NCBI RefSeq assembly: GCF_013359865.1
Contig: NZ_JABMCE010000076.1
Coordinates: 1 to 64,000 of the forward strand
Direction of reading: 5' to 3'
Source of the DNA: Curtobacterium pusillum
GTDB lineage: Bacteria > Actinomycetota > Actinomycetes > Actinomycetales > Microbacteriaceae
DNA: 64,000 bases
Shown: positions 9,058-17,792 of the stretch, one piece after another
How positions within the stretch are numbered: the stretch's first letter is position 1
Layout of the letters: each line of letters starts with the position of its first letter
Position numbers and translations under genes: made by a program
The notes under the pieces: generated by a model
Told to the model about the DNA's origin: nothing
The model's database searches: none
Seen by the model: only the letters and a program-made list of their open reading frames with translations

Positions 9058-9063
9058 ACTCAA
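9058..9063 (-). promoter_or_regulatory. Leaderless -10-like box (TTGAGT) for pdxH
   Basis: On the minus strand TTGAGT precedes the ATG at 9051 by six bases, the spacing shared by many genes in this window. The box is weaker than TANNNT. Confidence 0.35.
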
Positions 9064-9938
9064 CCCCGCCGGGGCCACCCGTGTGGAGGCCGCGCGGATG
9101 TCGCGTACTCGTCGGCGGTCCGCCGCATCGCTCGCAGCAGCAGGGGTCCCGGGATGCGCAGGAGCCACCCCGGCAGCATGCGACGCACGGAACGAACCCC
9201 GGTGACGGTCCGTCGGAAGCGCCGCTGCTCGCGCGGCCCCCACGCGAAGCCGTACTGCGCGCGCACGGCGTCGGGCAGCATGCCGACCGTGACGATCCGC
9301 ACGAGGGGCATCGCCGCTCTGACCCACAGCGGTGCGAAGCGCGGGTGCAGCAGGTCGCGCACGACGCCGCGGGCGTCGTCGGTCACCTCGAGTCGGTCGA
9401 GTCCGGCGTCCCAGTAGTGCTCGAACGCGTCGACCGATGCCGGCCACCGGTCCGCGGGCACGCGCAGGGTCGTCCCGATCGGACTGTAGGCATCGAGCAC
9501 GGCCTGTGCGCGGGCGGCGCCGACCGGAGCGCCGAACAGGGCGTGCGCGCGGATGGCGGAGTCGTAGAGCGTGGCGGCGACCCACAGCTGGCGCTCCTCG
9601 TCGTCGGCCCCGGCGACCGGCCGGTGCGCCCGGTCCACGAACGAGGCCGCGACGGCAGCGTCGGTGTCGGTGCCGATCACGACGGCGTAGACGAACATCA
9701 GCGTGTGTGCCAGTCGCTGCTGCGGTCGCCGCGCGAAGTCCGAGTGCCGACGCACTCCCGCCGCGACCACCGGGTCGGCGATCTGCAGCAGGATCGCCCG
9801 CCCGCCCGCGACCACCGGCGTGCTGTCGGCGAGGAACCGACGCAGGTCGCGGTCCGCGACGCGACCAGCCGCCGGACTGGAGGCGCGGTGCCGGTCGGGC
9901 GCCGTGCCTCCAGTCCGTCGTCCCGTCACCGCCGACAT
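9060..9938 (-). CDS. MpaB/DUF2236 family (latex-clearing-protein-like) oxygenase homologue
   Basis: DUF2236 proteins are all-alpha, often haem-binding; relatives include rubber oxygenase Lcp and fungal MpaB. Seen here: GGRAILLQIADPVVAAGVRRHSDF, FVYAVVIGTDTDAAV, LWVAATLYDSAIRAHALFG and PADRWPASVDAFEHYWDAGL, all family blocks. His and Arg residues that could ligate haem are present, but I cannot assign an axial ligand. The start is uncertain: ATG at 9938 has no good ribosome site, and codons about 8-22 (RTGGTAPDRHRASSPA) come from a full copy of the dispersed palindrome, so the native N-terminus may have been altered. A GTG at 9971 falls inside the upstream hairpin and is disfavoured. Confidence 0.8.
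   Translation of the reverse strand: MSAVTGRRTGGTAPDRHRASSPAAGRVADRDLRRFLADSTPVVAGGRAILLQIADPVVAAGVRRHSDFARRPQQRLAHTLMFVYAVVIGTDTDAAVAASFVDRAHRPVAGADDEERQLWVAATLYDSAIRAHALFGAPVGAARAQAVLDAYSPIGTTLRVPADRWPASVDAFEHYWDAGLDRLEVTDDARGVVRDLLHPRFAPLWVRAAMPLVRIVTVGMLPDAVRAQYGFAWGPREQRRFRRTVTGVRSVRRMLPGWLLRIPGPLLLRAMRRTADEYATSARPPHGWPRRG
9874..9916. repeat. Dispersed palindromic element, full copy
   Basis: Arms GGACTGGAGGCGCGG and CCGTGCCTCCAGTCC flank a short loop, forming an imperfect inverted repeat of about 43 bases. It lies inside the 5' part of the MpaB-like reading frame as annotated. Confidence 0.9.
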
Positions 9939-9963
9939 GCGGCGGACACGGTCCTGGACGCGG

Positions 9964-9998
9964 CGGAGCACGGCCCGATGGTACCGGGCCGTGCTCCG
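9964..9998 (-). terminator. Strong hairpin, probable terminator of the acidic-protein gene
   Basis: Perfect 14-bp arms (CGGAGCACGGCCCG / CGGGCCGTGCTCCG) around a 7-base loop, 11 bases beyond the stop of the minus-strand gene at 10010. No T tract follows, as is usual in very GC-rich genomes. Confidence 0.7.
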
Positions 9999-10009
9999 CC
10001 GGAACCGGT

Positions 10010-10291
10010 TCAGAGGGGCTTCGTGCCGAGGTCGTTCCCGAGGTCGGGGCGTTCCTCGTCCTGTTCCCACAGGTCCGGCGAGCCCTCGCGGGGCGCCCCG
10101 CCGGTCGGGCCGTCGTCCGTGCCGTCGCCGGTCTGCGGTTCGACCGTCTCGCCCGCGACGGCGTCGTTCGTGGAGGTCTCGAGGGATTCCTCGCGCTCGT
10201 CCACCTCGTAGGGGCCGGTGTGTTCGGTGTCCACGTCGTCGTCGCGGAACTCGTCGGTTCCGTCGTCGGGCGTGATGCCGGGGTCGCTCAC
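10010..10291 (-). CDS. Small acidic hypothetical protein (93 aa)
   Basis: Not recognised by function. Strongly acidic and hydrophilic (for example DDGTDEFRDDDVDTEHTGPY at 9-28), no membrane segment, few aliphatic residues, so probably intrinsically disordered. The minus-strand sequence AAGGAGCGCGCAGTG gives a good Shine-Dalgarno before the GTG start at 10291, and a strong hairpin follows the stop, so this looks like a genuine monocistronic gene. Similar short acidic proteins are common in Microbacteriaceae (general impression, not searched). Confidence 0.7.
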   Translation of the reverse strand: MSDPGITPDDGTDEFRDDDVDTEHTGPYEVDEREESLETSTNDAVAGETVEPQTGDGTDDGPTGGAPREGSPDLWEQDEERPDLGNDLGTKPL

Positions 10292-10396
10292 TGCGCGCTC
10301 CTTCCGCGTCGGGGAGTCCTGTGTACGCCCCGGGCCTGCGGACGCGTCCGGCTTCGCATCTCCCGCTCCTCCCCGTCCGGCTTCGGGTGGCGTTCA

Positions 10397-10426
10397 CCTC
10401 GGCGTCACCTCCGGGTCACGCCGAGG
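10397..10426. terminator. Inverted repeat between recQ and the acidic-protein gene
   Basis: Nine-base arms CCTCGGCGT / ACGCCGAGG separated by 12 bases, in the 229-base gap between the two minus-strand genes. Could act as a second terminator for recQ or as a regulatory dyad for the acidic-protein gene. Confidence 0.35.
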
Positions 10427-10459
10427 AGTCACACTCTTCCCTGCTCGGGGGAGTGGAGC

Positions 10460-10489
10460 GCGGTCGCCGACGGGTGGTCGAGCGACCGC
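10460..10489 (-). terminator. Probable recQ terminator
   Basis: Inverted repeat GCGGTCGC / GCGACCGC with a 14-base loop, about 30 bases past the recQ stop on the minus strand. Confidence 0.5.
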
Positions 10490-10520
10490 GCCTTCCCCCG
10501 CCCGTCCTCGGTGGGCCGCG

Positions 10521-12146
10521 TCACACGCGCTCGAGCAGTCCGCGATCCTCGACGTCGGCGAGGGCGAGCGTGCGGTACCCGGCCGACTCGAAGAACACCG
10601 TCACACGGTCGTCCTCGGTGCTCATCACCGTGCCTCGGCCCCACTCGGCGTGCTCGACCGCAGCGTCCGGCGGCCACTCGCCGTCGTGCGACCCGTCGGC
10701 CGCGTGCGCCTCGGCGGCGGAACCCGACGAGCAGGTGTCGCAGTTCCCGCACGGCTCCGGGAGCTCGTCGCCGAAGTAGCCGAGCAGGAACTGCCGACGG
10801 CACTCGTCCGTCTCGGCGTAGCGCCGCATCATCGCGATCCGCGACTCCTCGATGCGCTCCCGTTCGTCGGCACGCTCGGAGGCGGCGAGGGCGGCGGCGT
10901 CCGCCGAGCGCGGTGCTCCCGCAGCGCGCTCGAGTCCGTCGCGGACGTCGACGAGCACACCGGCGTCGACCAGGGCGTTGGCGGCACGGCCCGCGGTCCG
11001 GGCGGCGAGCCCGCTCGCGTCGGCGAGGTCCGACCGGCGGACGGTCCGCCGGGGCGGCACCGCGTCGTACACGGCGCGGAGCGAGGCCGGCCGCGGACTG
11101 CCCGAGGCGAAGAAGCGCCGGAGACCGAGGTCCTCGGCGCGGTAGTGCATCGTCGCGAGCCCGGGTTCGCCGTCGCGGCCGGCGCGTCCGACCTCCTGGT
11201 AGTAGGCGTCGACGGACTCCGGCACGTCGGCGTGCACGACGAAACGGACGTCCGGCTTGTCGATCCCCATGCCGAACGCGCTCGTGGCCACCACCACGTC
11301 CACGGAGCCGTCGAGGAACGCGTGGTGCACGGCCTCCCGGTCCCGCACCCGCAGCCCCGCGTGGTACGGCTTCGCGCGGCGGCCGGCCTCCACCAGCACG
11401 TCCGAGTACTCGAGCGTCTCGGCCCGGGTCGCGACGTAGACGATCCCGGCGCCGTCGAGCCCGGCGACCTGGGCGGCGAGGGCGTCCCGCTTGGACTCGG
11501 CGTCCTCGTGCCGGACCACCTCGAGGCGGAGCTCCGGCCGGTCGAACCCGGTGGCGAGCACGAGCGGGTCCCGCATCCCGAGCCGCTCCACGATCTCGGA
11601 CCGGACCGGGGACGAACCGGTCGCGGTCATCGCCAGCACCGGCGGACGTCCGAGTCGCTCGACGACCTCGCCGAGCACGAGGTAGTCCGGGCGGAAGTCG
11701 TGGCCCCACGACGACACGCAGTGCGCCTCGTCCACGGTCACGAGGGCGACCCCGGCGGTCCGGAGCCGCTCGACCACGTCGTCCTTCGCCAGCTGTTCGG
11801 GTGCGAGGAAGACGTACCGGGCCGACCCGTCGGCGACCGCGTCCCACGCCTCGTCCAGGTCACGACGGCCGCGCGTGGCGTTGATCGTCACCGCCCGCGG
11901 GGCGTCCGGGTGGTCCTCGAGCCCGACCACCTGGTCCTCCTGCAGCGCGACGAGCGGCGACACCACGACCACGGCCCCGTCGAGCGCGAGTCCGGCCACC
12001 TGGTAGATCGCCGACTTGCCCGAGCCGGTCGGCATCACGGCGAGGGCGTCGCGTCCCGCGAGCACGGCGTCGACCACCGTCTCCTGCTCGGGGCGGAGCG
12101 TCCAGCCGAAGACGTCGGCGGCGCGGGTGCGGAGTGCGGTGTCCAT
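10521..12146 (-). CDS. recQ: ATP-dependent DNA helicase RecQ
   Basis: 3'-5' SF2 helicase for recombinational repair. Motif 0 (FGWTLRPEQ), Walker A MPTGSGKS at residues 38-45, [14 protein letters not shown] (motifs II/IIa), motif IV-VI blocks through [15 protein letters not shown], and the zinc-binding region [24 protein letters not shown] are intact. It lacks an HRDC domain and a full winged helix; instead it ends in a short Tudor-like module ([19 protein letters not shown]) resembling the PcrA C-terminus. The start chosen is [14 protein letters not shown] (12146) because the family N-terminus begins there; a frame extension to 12209 would add an Arg-rich leader. Length 541. Divergent from sucC. 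Confidence 0.94.
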   Translation of the reverse strand: MDTALRTRAADVFGWTLRPEQETVVDAVLAGRDALAVMPTGSGKSAIYQVAGLALDGAVVVVSPLVALQEDQVVGLEDHPDAPRAVTINATRGRRDLDEAWDAVADGSARYVFLAPEQLAKDDVVERLRTAGVALVTVDEAHCVSSWGHDFRPDYLVLGEVVERLGRPPVLAMTATGSSPVRSEIVERLGMRDPLVLATGFDRPELRLEVVRHEDAESKRDALAAQVAGLDGAGIVYVATRAETLEYSDVLVEAGRRAKPYHAGLRVRDREAVHHAFLDGSVDVVVATSAFGMGIDKPDVRFVVHADVPESVDAYYQEVGRAGRDGEPGLATMHYRAEDLGLRRFFASGSPRPASLRAVYDAVPPRRTVRRSDLADASGLAARTAGRAANALVDAGVLVDVRDGLERAAGAPRSADAAALAASERADERERIEESRIAMMRRYAETDECRRQFLLGYFGDELPEPCGNCDTCSSGSAAEAHAADGSHDGEWPPDAAVEHAEWGRGTVMSTEDDRVTVFFESAGYRTLALADVEDRGLLERV

Positions 12147-12219
12147 CGGGACCACCGTGCCGGTCGCTCGCTGGGGTACCGCTCGGAGACGCGCGCACCG
12201 GACGTCCACACAGCGGCGC

Positions 12220-12225
12220 TAGGCT
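12220..12225 (+). promoter_or_regulatory. Putative -10 box (TAGGCT) for sucCD
   Basis: TAGGCT lies about 100 bases upstream of the sucC start, in the recQ-sucC divergent gap. If used, the transcript has a leader of roughly 90 bases. Confidence 0.4.
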
Positions 12226-12325
12226 GGCCCTCGGCCGTTGTCTCGACATCGAGCGACCCTCGATGTGGAGTGCGCGACCGGGAAACCGATGCCGATCGCA
12301 CGAACCGTGCGGGAAGAAGAACAGC

Positions 12326-13492
12326 GTGGATCTTTTCGAGTACCAGGCCAGGGACCTCTTCGAGTCCTACGGCGTCCCCGTCCTCCAGGGCATCATCGCC
12401 GACACTCCGGAAGAGGCCAGGGCGGCCGCGGAGAAGATCGGCGGCGTGGTCGTCGTCAAGGCGCAGGTGAAGGTCGGCGGTCGTGGCAAGGCCGGCGGCG
12501 TCAAGGTCGCGAAGACCCCCGACGAGGCGTTCGAGCACGCGCGGGCGATCCTCGGCCTCGACATCAAGGGCCACACGGTCAAGCGGGTCATGATCGCCCA
12601 GGGCGCGGACATCGCCGAGGAGTTCTACTTCTCGGTGCTCCTCGACCGTGCGAACCGCTCCTACCTCTCGCTCACGAGCGTCGAGGGCGGCATGGAGATC
12701 GAGCAGCTCGCCGTCGAGAAGCCCGAGGCGCTCGCCCGCGTCGAGGTGAACCCGTTGACCGGGATCAACAAGGAGGCCGCGCTCGACATCGCGGCGAAGG
12801 CGAACTTCCCCGAGGAACTGCGCGACCAGGTCGCCGACGTCTTCGTGAAGCTCTACGACGTCTACCAGGGCGAGGACGCCACCCTCGTCGAGGTGAACCC
12901 CCTCGTCCGCACGGGCGACGGCCAGATCCTCGCGCTCGACGGCAAGGTCTCGCTCGACGAGAACGCCGACTTCCGCCACGAGGGTCACCAGCAGCTCGAG
13001 GACACCGCGAGCGAGGACCCGCTCGAGGCCAAGGCGAAGGTCCACGGCCTCAACTACGTCAAGCTCGACGGCGAGATCGGGGTCATCGGCAACGGTGCCG
13101 GACTCGTCATGTCCACGCTCGACGTCGTCGCCTACGCCGGTGAGCGCCACCGCGGCGTGAAGCCCGCCAACTTCCTCGACATCGGCGGCGGCGCCTCGGC
13201 GGAGGTCATGGCCAACGGGCTCGACGTCATCCTCGGCGACCCGCAGGTGAAGAGCGTCTTCGTGAACGTCTTCGGCGGCATCACCGCCTGCGACGCCGTC
13301 GCGAACGGCATCGTCGCCGCGCTCGGCATCCTCGGCGACGCGGCGACCAAGCCGCTCGTCGTGCGCCTGGACGGCAACAAGGTGGAAGAGGGTCGCGCGA
13401 TCCTGGCGGAGGCGGCACACCCGCTCGTCACCGTCGTCGCGACCATGGACGATGCGGCCGAGAAGGCCGCCGAGCTCGCCGCAGCGGCGTAA
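12326..13492 (+). CDS. sucC: Succinyl-CoA synthetase beta subunit
   Basis: Forms an alpha/beta complex with SucD and interconverts succinyl-CoA and succinate with nucleotide phosphorylation in the TCA cycle. ATP-grasp domain (about 1-240) opens with [34 protein letters not shown] is the nucleotide-binding glycine-rich stretch, VEVNPLV carries the metal-binding Glu/Asn, and the C-terminal CoA-ligase domain includes [14 protein letters not shown] and FLDIGGGAS. The GTG start follows the purine-rich GGGAAGAAGAACAGC. Length 388 is canonical. Fifteen bases separate it from sucD. Confidence 0.97.
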   Translation: MDLFEYQARDLFESYGVPVLQGIIADTPEEARAAAEKIGGVVVVKAQVKVGGRGKAGGVKVAKTPDEAFEHARAILGLDIKGHTVKRVMIAQGADIAEEFYFSVLLDRANRSYLSLTSVEGGMEIEQLAVEKPEALARVEVNPLTGINKEAALDIAAKANFPEELRDQVADVFVKLYDVYQGEDATLVEVNPLVRTGDGQILALDGKVSLDENADFRHEGHQQLEDTASEDPLEAKAKVHGLNYVKLDGEIGVIGNGAGLVMSTLDVVAYAGERHRGVKPANFLDIGGGASAEVMANGLDVILGDPQVKSVFVNVFGGITACDAVANGIVAALGILGDAATKPLVVRLDGNKVEEGRAILAEAAHPLVTVVATMDDAAEKAAELAAAA

Positions 13493-13507
13493 GGAGCGGA
13501 AGCAACA

Positions 13508-14395
13508 ATGTCGATCTTCCTCAACAAGGACTCCAAGGTCATCGTCCAGGGCATCACCGGCGGCGAGGGCACGAAGCACACCGCGCTCATGCTCAAGGCC
13601 GGCACCCAGGTCGTCGGCGGCGTGAACGCCCGCAAGGCCGGCACCACCGTCACCCACGGCGACGTCACCCTGCCGGTGTTCGGCTCGGTGCGCGAGGCCA
13701 TCGACACCACCGGTGCCGAGGTCTCGATCGTCTTCGTGCCGCCGGCGTTCGCGAAGGACGCCGTGATGGAGGCCATCGACGCCGAGATCCCACTCGTCGT
13801 CGTCATCACCGAGGGCATCCCCGTGCAGGACTCCGCGGCGTTCTGGGCGCACGCGAAGGCCCTCGGCGGCAAGACCCGCATCATCGGCCCGAACTGCCCC
13901 GGCATCATCACCCCGGGGGAGTCGCTCGTCGGCATCACCCCGGCCACGATCACCGGCAAGGGCCCGATCGGCCTGGTCTCGAAGTCCGGCACGCTGACCT
14001 ACCAGATGATGTACGAGCTCCGTGACCTGGGCTTCTCGACCGCCATCGGCATCGGCGGCGACCCGGTCATCGGCACGACGCACATCGACGCGCTCGCCGC
14101 GTTCGAGGCCGACCCCGAGACCGAGGCGATCGTCATGATCGGCGAGATCGGCGGCGACGCCGAGGAACGTGCGGCCGACTTCATCAAGGCGCACGTCACG
14201 AAGCCGGTCGTCGGCTACGTGGCGGGCTTCACCGCGCCGGAGGGCAAGACCATGGGCCACGCGGGCGCGATCGTGTCCGGTTCCGCGGGCACGGCCGAAG
14301 CCAAGAAGCAGGCGCTCGAGGCAGCGGGCGTGCGCGTCGGCAAGACGCCGTCGGAGACGGCGGCGCTGCTGCGCGAGGTCGTCGCGAGCAAGTAG
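13508..14395 (+). CDS. sucD: Succinyl-CoA synthetase alpha subunit
   Basis: CoA-binding and phosphohistidine-bearing partner of SucC. Rossmann CoA-binding domain at the N-terminus ([15 protein letters not shown]), then [27 protein letters not shown], and [16 protein letters not shown], whose His near residue 251 is the phosphorylated catalytic residue. Length 295 is canonical. AAGGAG just upstream is a strong ribosome site. A perfect 22-bp-arm hairpin follows 19 bases after the stop. Confidence 0.97.
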   Translation: MSIFLNKDSKVIVQGITGGEGTKHTALMLKAGTQVVGGVNARKAGTTVTHGDVTLPVFGSVREAIDTTGAEVSIVFVPPAFAKDAVMEAIDAEIPLVVVITEGIPVQDSAAFWAHAKALGGKTRIIGPNCPGIITPGESLVGITPATITGKGPIGLVSKSGTLTYQMMYELRDLGFSTAIGIGGDPVIGTTHIDALAAFEADPETEAIVMIGEIGGDAEERAADFIKAHVTKPVVGYVAGFTAPEGKTMGHAGAIVSGSAGTAEAKKQALEAAGVRVGKTPSETAALLREVVASK

Positions 14396-14414
14396 CGGTC
14401 GCGTTCCGCAACGT

Positions 14415-14462
14415 GACGGACGGGAGGCGCGGTGCCGGCTGGCACCGCGCCTCCCGTCCGTC
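14415..14462. terminator. Perfect copy of dispersed palindromic element after sucD
   Basis: Arms of 22 bases, perfectly complementary (core GGAGGCGCGGTGCC / GGCACCGCGCCTCC), with the loop GGCT. It lies between sucD and the next gene, so it very likely folds in the sucCD transcript as a terminator or 3'-end stabiliser. This is the most perfect copy in the window and serves as the type sequence for the other copies listed. Confidence 0.9.
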
Positions 14463-14464
14463 GG

Positions 14465-14470
14465 TAGCCT
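14465..14470 (+). promoter_or_regulatory. Leaderless -10 box (TAGCCT)
   Basis: TAGCCT, then six bases, then the GTG at 14477. It starts three bases after the palindrome ends, so the hairpin separates the sucCD unit from a new transcription start. Confidence 0.6.
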
Positions 14471-14476
14471 CGCGTC

Positions 14477-14986
14477 GTGCCCCAGGAACGCCGCCCGACC
14501 GAGACGTCCACGCGCCCGCCGGTGCCGGCGGGGTGGGTCGGCGCCGGTTCGGCGCTCGCCGTGGCGGGTGCCGTCGTCCTCCTCTCGCCGCTGCGGACGC
14601 TCGTCACCGAGAACGACGTGCCGGTCTGGCTCCTCGGCGTCGTGCTGCTGGCGGTCGGCGCCTGGTTCGTCGTCTACGCGCTCCTGAGCCGACCCCGTCG
14701 AGCAGGGGCAGCATCGCTGTCCCGCGAGGCGAGCTCGATGCCGCACGACCCGGCGATCTACGATCCCGCCGACTACGAACCGCGTGCCGGATACGTCACG
14801 GACGTCTCGGGGCGGACCAACACGACCCCGCTGACCGTCGTCATCGCCGTGGTGGCGGGGTGGGTGACACTGCTCGTCAGCGGACTCCTCCAGGTCGACA
14901 GGTGGGTCGCGTACGGCTTCGGTGTCGTCGCCGCCGTGGTGGTGGCGCAGCTCTGGAGCCTGTCCGGGCAACGACGTCGCGGATGA
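14477..14986 (+). CDS. Four-TM membrane protein of unknown function
   Basis: Not recognised. Four hydrophobic segments at about residues 22-43, 52-72, 114-136 and 140-160 form two hairpins linked by a cytosolic-looking loop containing a DPAIYDPADYEPRAGYV stretch rich in Asp, Pro and Tyr. The N-terminus is Arg/Pro-rich without a cleavable signal. The leaderless GTG start is supported by the box at 14465. It sits between sucD and the PerM/DUF6350 gene, an arrangement that suggests an envelope or division accessory role; that is inference only. Confidence 0.7.
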   Translation: MPQERRPTETSTRPPVPAGWVGAGSALAVAGAVVLLSPLRTLVTENDVPVWLLGVVLLAVGAWFVVYALLSRPRRAGAASLSREASSMPHDPAIYDPADYEPRAGYVTDVSGRTNTTPLTVVIAVVAGWVTLLVSGLLQVDRWVAYGFGVVAAVVVAQLWSLSGQRRRG

Positions 14987-15031
14987 CACGGGTCCGCCGC
15001 GCGGCTCCCCCCGCGAGCGTGGAGCGGCACG

Positions 15032-15037
15032 TATCCT
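15032..15037 (+). promoter_or_regulatory. Leaderless -10 box (TATCCT) for the DUF6350 gene
   Basis: TATCCT followed by seven bases and the ATG at 15045. Confidence 0.6.
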
Positions 15038-15044
15038 CGCTGCG

Positions 15045-17156
15045 ATGAACCGCCTGGGAACCGCACTGCTCGCCGCGATCGAGGCGGTCGTGACGGTCGG
15101 TGTCGGCCTCGGGATCGCCCTCGTGCCGCTCACGCTCCTCTGGGGCTTCGAGTACGGACTCCAGATCGACTGGGACGTCTTCTGGAAGGCCACGGGGAGC
15201 GTCTGGCTCGTCGGGCACGGCGTCGACGTGTCGTTCCTGCTGGGGTCGGCGCTCGCGAAGTCCTCCGGTGTCAGCGGCGCCACGGACCCGATCCACGTCA
15301 CGCTCGCGGCCCTCGGCTTCGCGATCGTCACCGCGTGGCTCGCCGGACGCGCGGGACGCCGGTTCGCCGAGACCGAGCACCGGACGACGGGGCTCCTGGT
15401 CGGGACGGCCGTCGTCGCGGTCCTCGGGTTCGCCGTCGCACTGTCGTCCCGGTCCACGGCGACCGAGCCGACCATGTGGCAGGCGGTCGTCCTGCCCGCA
15501 CTCTGGTTCGGGGTCCCCGCACTCGTCACCTCCGAGGTCTGCCGTCGACGCCGGGGCCTCCCCGCCGATCCGGTCACGAAGCGCGTGCTCGACCAGGTCG
15601 ACCGCATCCCGACGACCTGGCGCTCCGTCGCCGCGTTCGGCCTCCGTGCGGGCACGGCTGCGACCGCAGTGGTCGTCGCCGTCGCGGGCGTCGTCGTCGC
15701 GTTCCTGCTCTTCGGTTCGTTCGCCCAGGTCATCTCGCTCTACGAGCAGTCGCACGCCGGCGTCGTGGGCGGCATCGCCCTCACGGTCGGGCAGCTCGCG
15801 TTCCTGCCGGACTTCGTGGGCTGGGCGACCTCGTGGCTCGTCGGCCCGGGCTTCGCCATCGGCACCGGCTCGAGCGTCTCGCCGATCGGGACGGCGCTCG
15901 GGCCGATCCCCGGCATCCCCGTGTTCGGTGCGCTCCCCACGTCGGGTCACGCGTTCGGCCTGGTCTGGGTGCTCGTGCCCGTGATCGCCGGGTTCGCGAC
16001 CGGCGGACTCCTGCGCCCCCGACTCGTGCGGGCTCTCGGCAGTGCGAACTCGGCCCTGCACCGCGCGCTCGGCGGTGTCGCGGCGGGCGTCGTCGCCGGG
16101 GTGCTCACCGGACTGGTCGCCTGGCTCACATCGGGGTCGTTCGGGCCGGGGCGTCTGGCCGACGTCGGGCCGCACGCCCTGGTCGTGGGCGCGTTCGGCG
16201 CGCTCGAGGTCGGGGTCCCCGCCGTGGTGGCCCTCGCGGTCGGAAGCGACCTCGTCCGCATGCCCGAGCGCGGATGGACGCGTGAGCGGTGGCACGAGGC
16301 CGACGACGAGACCGATGCCGGTGACGACTCCGCCGGGCGCGAGGGATCGCTGCTCGTCGCGCTCGCCCAGGCGGGTGCCGGGCGGACCACGGACGTCCAC
16401 CGGTTCGTCGTCGAGGAGGCGCACGGCGAGACCGCGTCGGAGGCAACGGCCGCGGTGGCCGCGACCGGCGACCTCGACGCAGGCGTGACGACCGAGACGA
16501 TCCACGACGGCGATCCCGGGGGCGGCGAGGCCCACCGCGACGAGGATCGGGATCGCGACCGCGAGCCGCAGCGCCGGCCGGTGCGCGACGACGCGGCCCG
16601 CACCGCGTCGGAGGCGGGCCGCCCGGTCGAGGCGAGCCGCGCCTCCAGACCGGCCGCCGCTCCCGCGTCCGTGCCCGCGTCCGTGCCCGCGTCCGCTCCC
16701 GTTCCGGAACGCGACCCGGACGCCGACGTCGAACTCCCGGACTGGGCCCGCACCGACGCCGTCGCGGCGGACCGTGTGGCCGAGCCGCGTCCGTCGACGG
16801 CCCGCGGCGGCGTCGGCGCGATCCGGGAGCGCCTGCGCGGAGCGGCCGACGGCGTCCGAGAGCGAGCCGGGGACCTGCGCGACCGGGTGACCGGCGCCGA
16901 CGCCGAGCGCGAGCAGGCGGATGCCTCGGCCGTCACTCCCGTTCCGCATGCACCGGGGACCGAGGCGCAACCCGCGTTCCCGTGGAGCACCGAGGAGTTC
17001 GTCGCCGGCCGCGACGACGCGGAGGACGAACCCGAGGACGGGCACGCTGCCGAGTCGGCGGCCCCGACGCGCCCCGCGACACCGAAGTGGGACGCGACGG
17101 ACCAGATCCCCGAGGACGAACTGCCGTGGTGGCGCCGTCCGAAGGACGACCGGTAG
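15045..17156 (+). CDS. DUF6350 / PerM-like cell-division membrane protein with long acidic tail
   Basis: Polytopic membrane protein of the actinobacterial DUF6350 family, whose mycobacterial member PerM stabilises the divisome. Residues 1-410 carry about nine to ten membrane segments (first at 9-33, LLAAIEAVVTVGVGLGIALV) with a conserved-looking loop GPGFAIGTGSSVSPIGTALG. Residues from about 410 to 703 are hydrophilic and disordered-looking: an acidic stretch, three PASVPASVPASAP-type repeats near 545, a short amphipathic Arg/Glu helix (AIRERLRGAADGVRERAGDL) and a C-terminal acidic/Trp-rich end (PEDELPWWRR). A palindrome half-site remnant (16623-16653) lies within the tail. The gene adjoins purN, as commonly seen in actinobacteria. 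Confidence 0.8.
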   Translation: MNRLGTALLAAIEAVVTVGVGLGIALVPLTLLWGFEYGLQIDWDVFWKATGSVWLVGHGVDVSFLLGSALAKSSGVSGATDPIHVTLAALGFAIVTAWLAGRAGRRFAETEHRTTGLLVGTAVVAVLGFAVALSSRSTATEPTMWQAVVLPALWFGVPALVTSEVCRRRRGLPADPVTKRVLDQVDRIPTTWRSVAAFGLRAGTAATAVVVAVAGVVVAFLLFGSFAQVISLYEQSHAGVVGGIALTVGQLAFLPDFVGWATSWLVGPGFAIGTGSSVSPIGTALGPIPGIPVFGALPTSGHAFGLVWVLVPVIAGFATGGLLRPRLVRALGSANSALHRALGGVAAGVVAGVLTGLVAWLTSGSFGPGRLADVGPHALVVGAFGALEVGVPAVVALAVGSDLVRMPERGWTRERWHEADDETDAGDDSAGREGSLLVALAQAGAGRTTDVHRFVVEEAHGETASEATAAVAATGDLDAGVTTETIHDGDPGGGEAHRDEDRDRDREPQRRPVRDDAARTASEAGRPVEASRASRPAAAPASVPASVPASAPVPERDPDADVELPDWARTDAVAADRVAEPRPSTARGGVGAIRERLRGAADGVRERAGDLRDRVTGADAEREQADASAVTPVPHAPGTEAQPAFPWSTEEFVAGRDDAEDEPEDGHAAESAAPTRPATPKWDATDQIPEDELPWWRRPKDDR
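16623..16653. repeat. Degenerate copy of dispersed palindrome within the DUF6350 tail
   Basis: CCGGTCGAGGCG and CGCGCCTCCAGACCGG form a bulged inverted repeat inside codons for the disordered tail (about residues 527-537). Confidence 0.5.
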
Positions 17157-17185
17157 CGCCAGCCGTCGCACGGCGGGACGCCCGG

Positions 17186-17191
17186 TAGGCT
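17186..17191 (+). promoter_or_regulatory. Leaderless -10 box (TAGGCT) for purNH
   Basis: TAGGCT, seven bases, then the purN GTG at 17199. Confidence 0.6.
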
Positions 17192-17198
17192 TGGTGCC

Positions 17199-17792
17199 GT
17201 GCTCGAACTGGTCGTCCTGATCTCCGGTGCCGGCTCGAACCTCCGGGCCCTGCTCGAGGCGACCCTCGACGCGGAGTACCCAGCGCGGGTCGTCGCCATC
17301 GGTGCCGACCGCGACGCCGAGGGGCTCGGGCTCGGTGAGGAGTACGCGATCCCGACCTTCACGGTGCCCTTCACGCGCTTCGACTCGCGCGAGGAATGGG
17401 GCCGGGAGCTCGCCGCGCAGATCCGTCCGTGGTCGCCGGACCTCCTCGTGCTGTCCGGCCTCATGCGCCTGCTGCCGCCCGCGGTGGTGTCCGAGTTCGG
17501 GCCGGGGATCATCAACACGCACCCGGCGTACCTGCCCGAGTTCCCCGGCGCCCACGGCGTGCGGGACGCCCTCGCGGCCGGCGTCCCCGAGACCGGCGCC
17601 AGCGTCATCAAGGTCGACGACGGCGTCGACAGCGGCCCGATCCTCGCCCAGGAGCGCGTCCCCGTGCTGCCCGGCGACTCCGAGTCGACGCTGCACGACC
17701 GCATCAAGCCGGTCGAGCGACGCCTGCTCATCCAGACCATCCTCGACATCGCCAACGGCACCACCGACCTGAAGGGCACCCCGAGCGCATGA
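17199..17792 (+). CDS. purN: Phosphoribosylglycinamide formyltransferase
   Basis: Transfers the formyl group from 10-formyl-THF to GAR in purine synthesis. Motifs: N-terminal [32 protein letters not shown], the catalytic [17 protein letters not shown] (Asn and His of the active site) and [16 protein letters not shown] with the catalytic Asp. Length 197 is canonical. Start is a GTG behind a leaderless promoter. The stop overlaps the purH ATG (ATGA), so the two steps that use 10-formyl-THF are translationally coupled. Confidence 0.96.
   Translation: MLELVVLISGAGSNLRALLEATLDAEYPARVVAIGADRDAEGLGLGEEYAIPTFTVPFTRFDSREEWGRELAAQIRPWSPDLLVLSGLMRLLPPAVVSEFGPGIINTHPAYLPEFPGAHGVRDALAAGVPETGASVIKVDDGVDSGPILAQERVPVLPGDSESTLHDRIKPVERRLLIQTILDIANGTTDLKGTPSA

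Noticed and set aside
9938-9971. GTG at 9971 as MpaB-like start
   Set aside because: It sits in the left arm of a perfect 14-bp hairpin that ends the preceding gene.
12147-12209. Extended recQ start (12147-12209)
   Set aside because: Adds an Arg/Cys leader with no family match; MDTALRT at 12146 matches the RecQ N-terminus.
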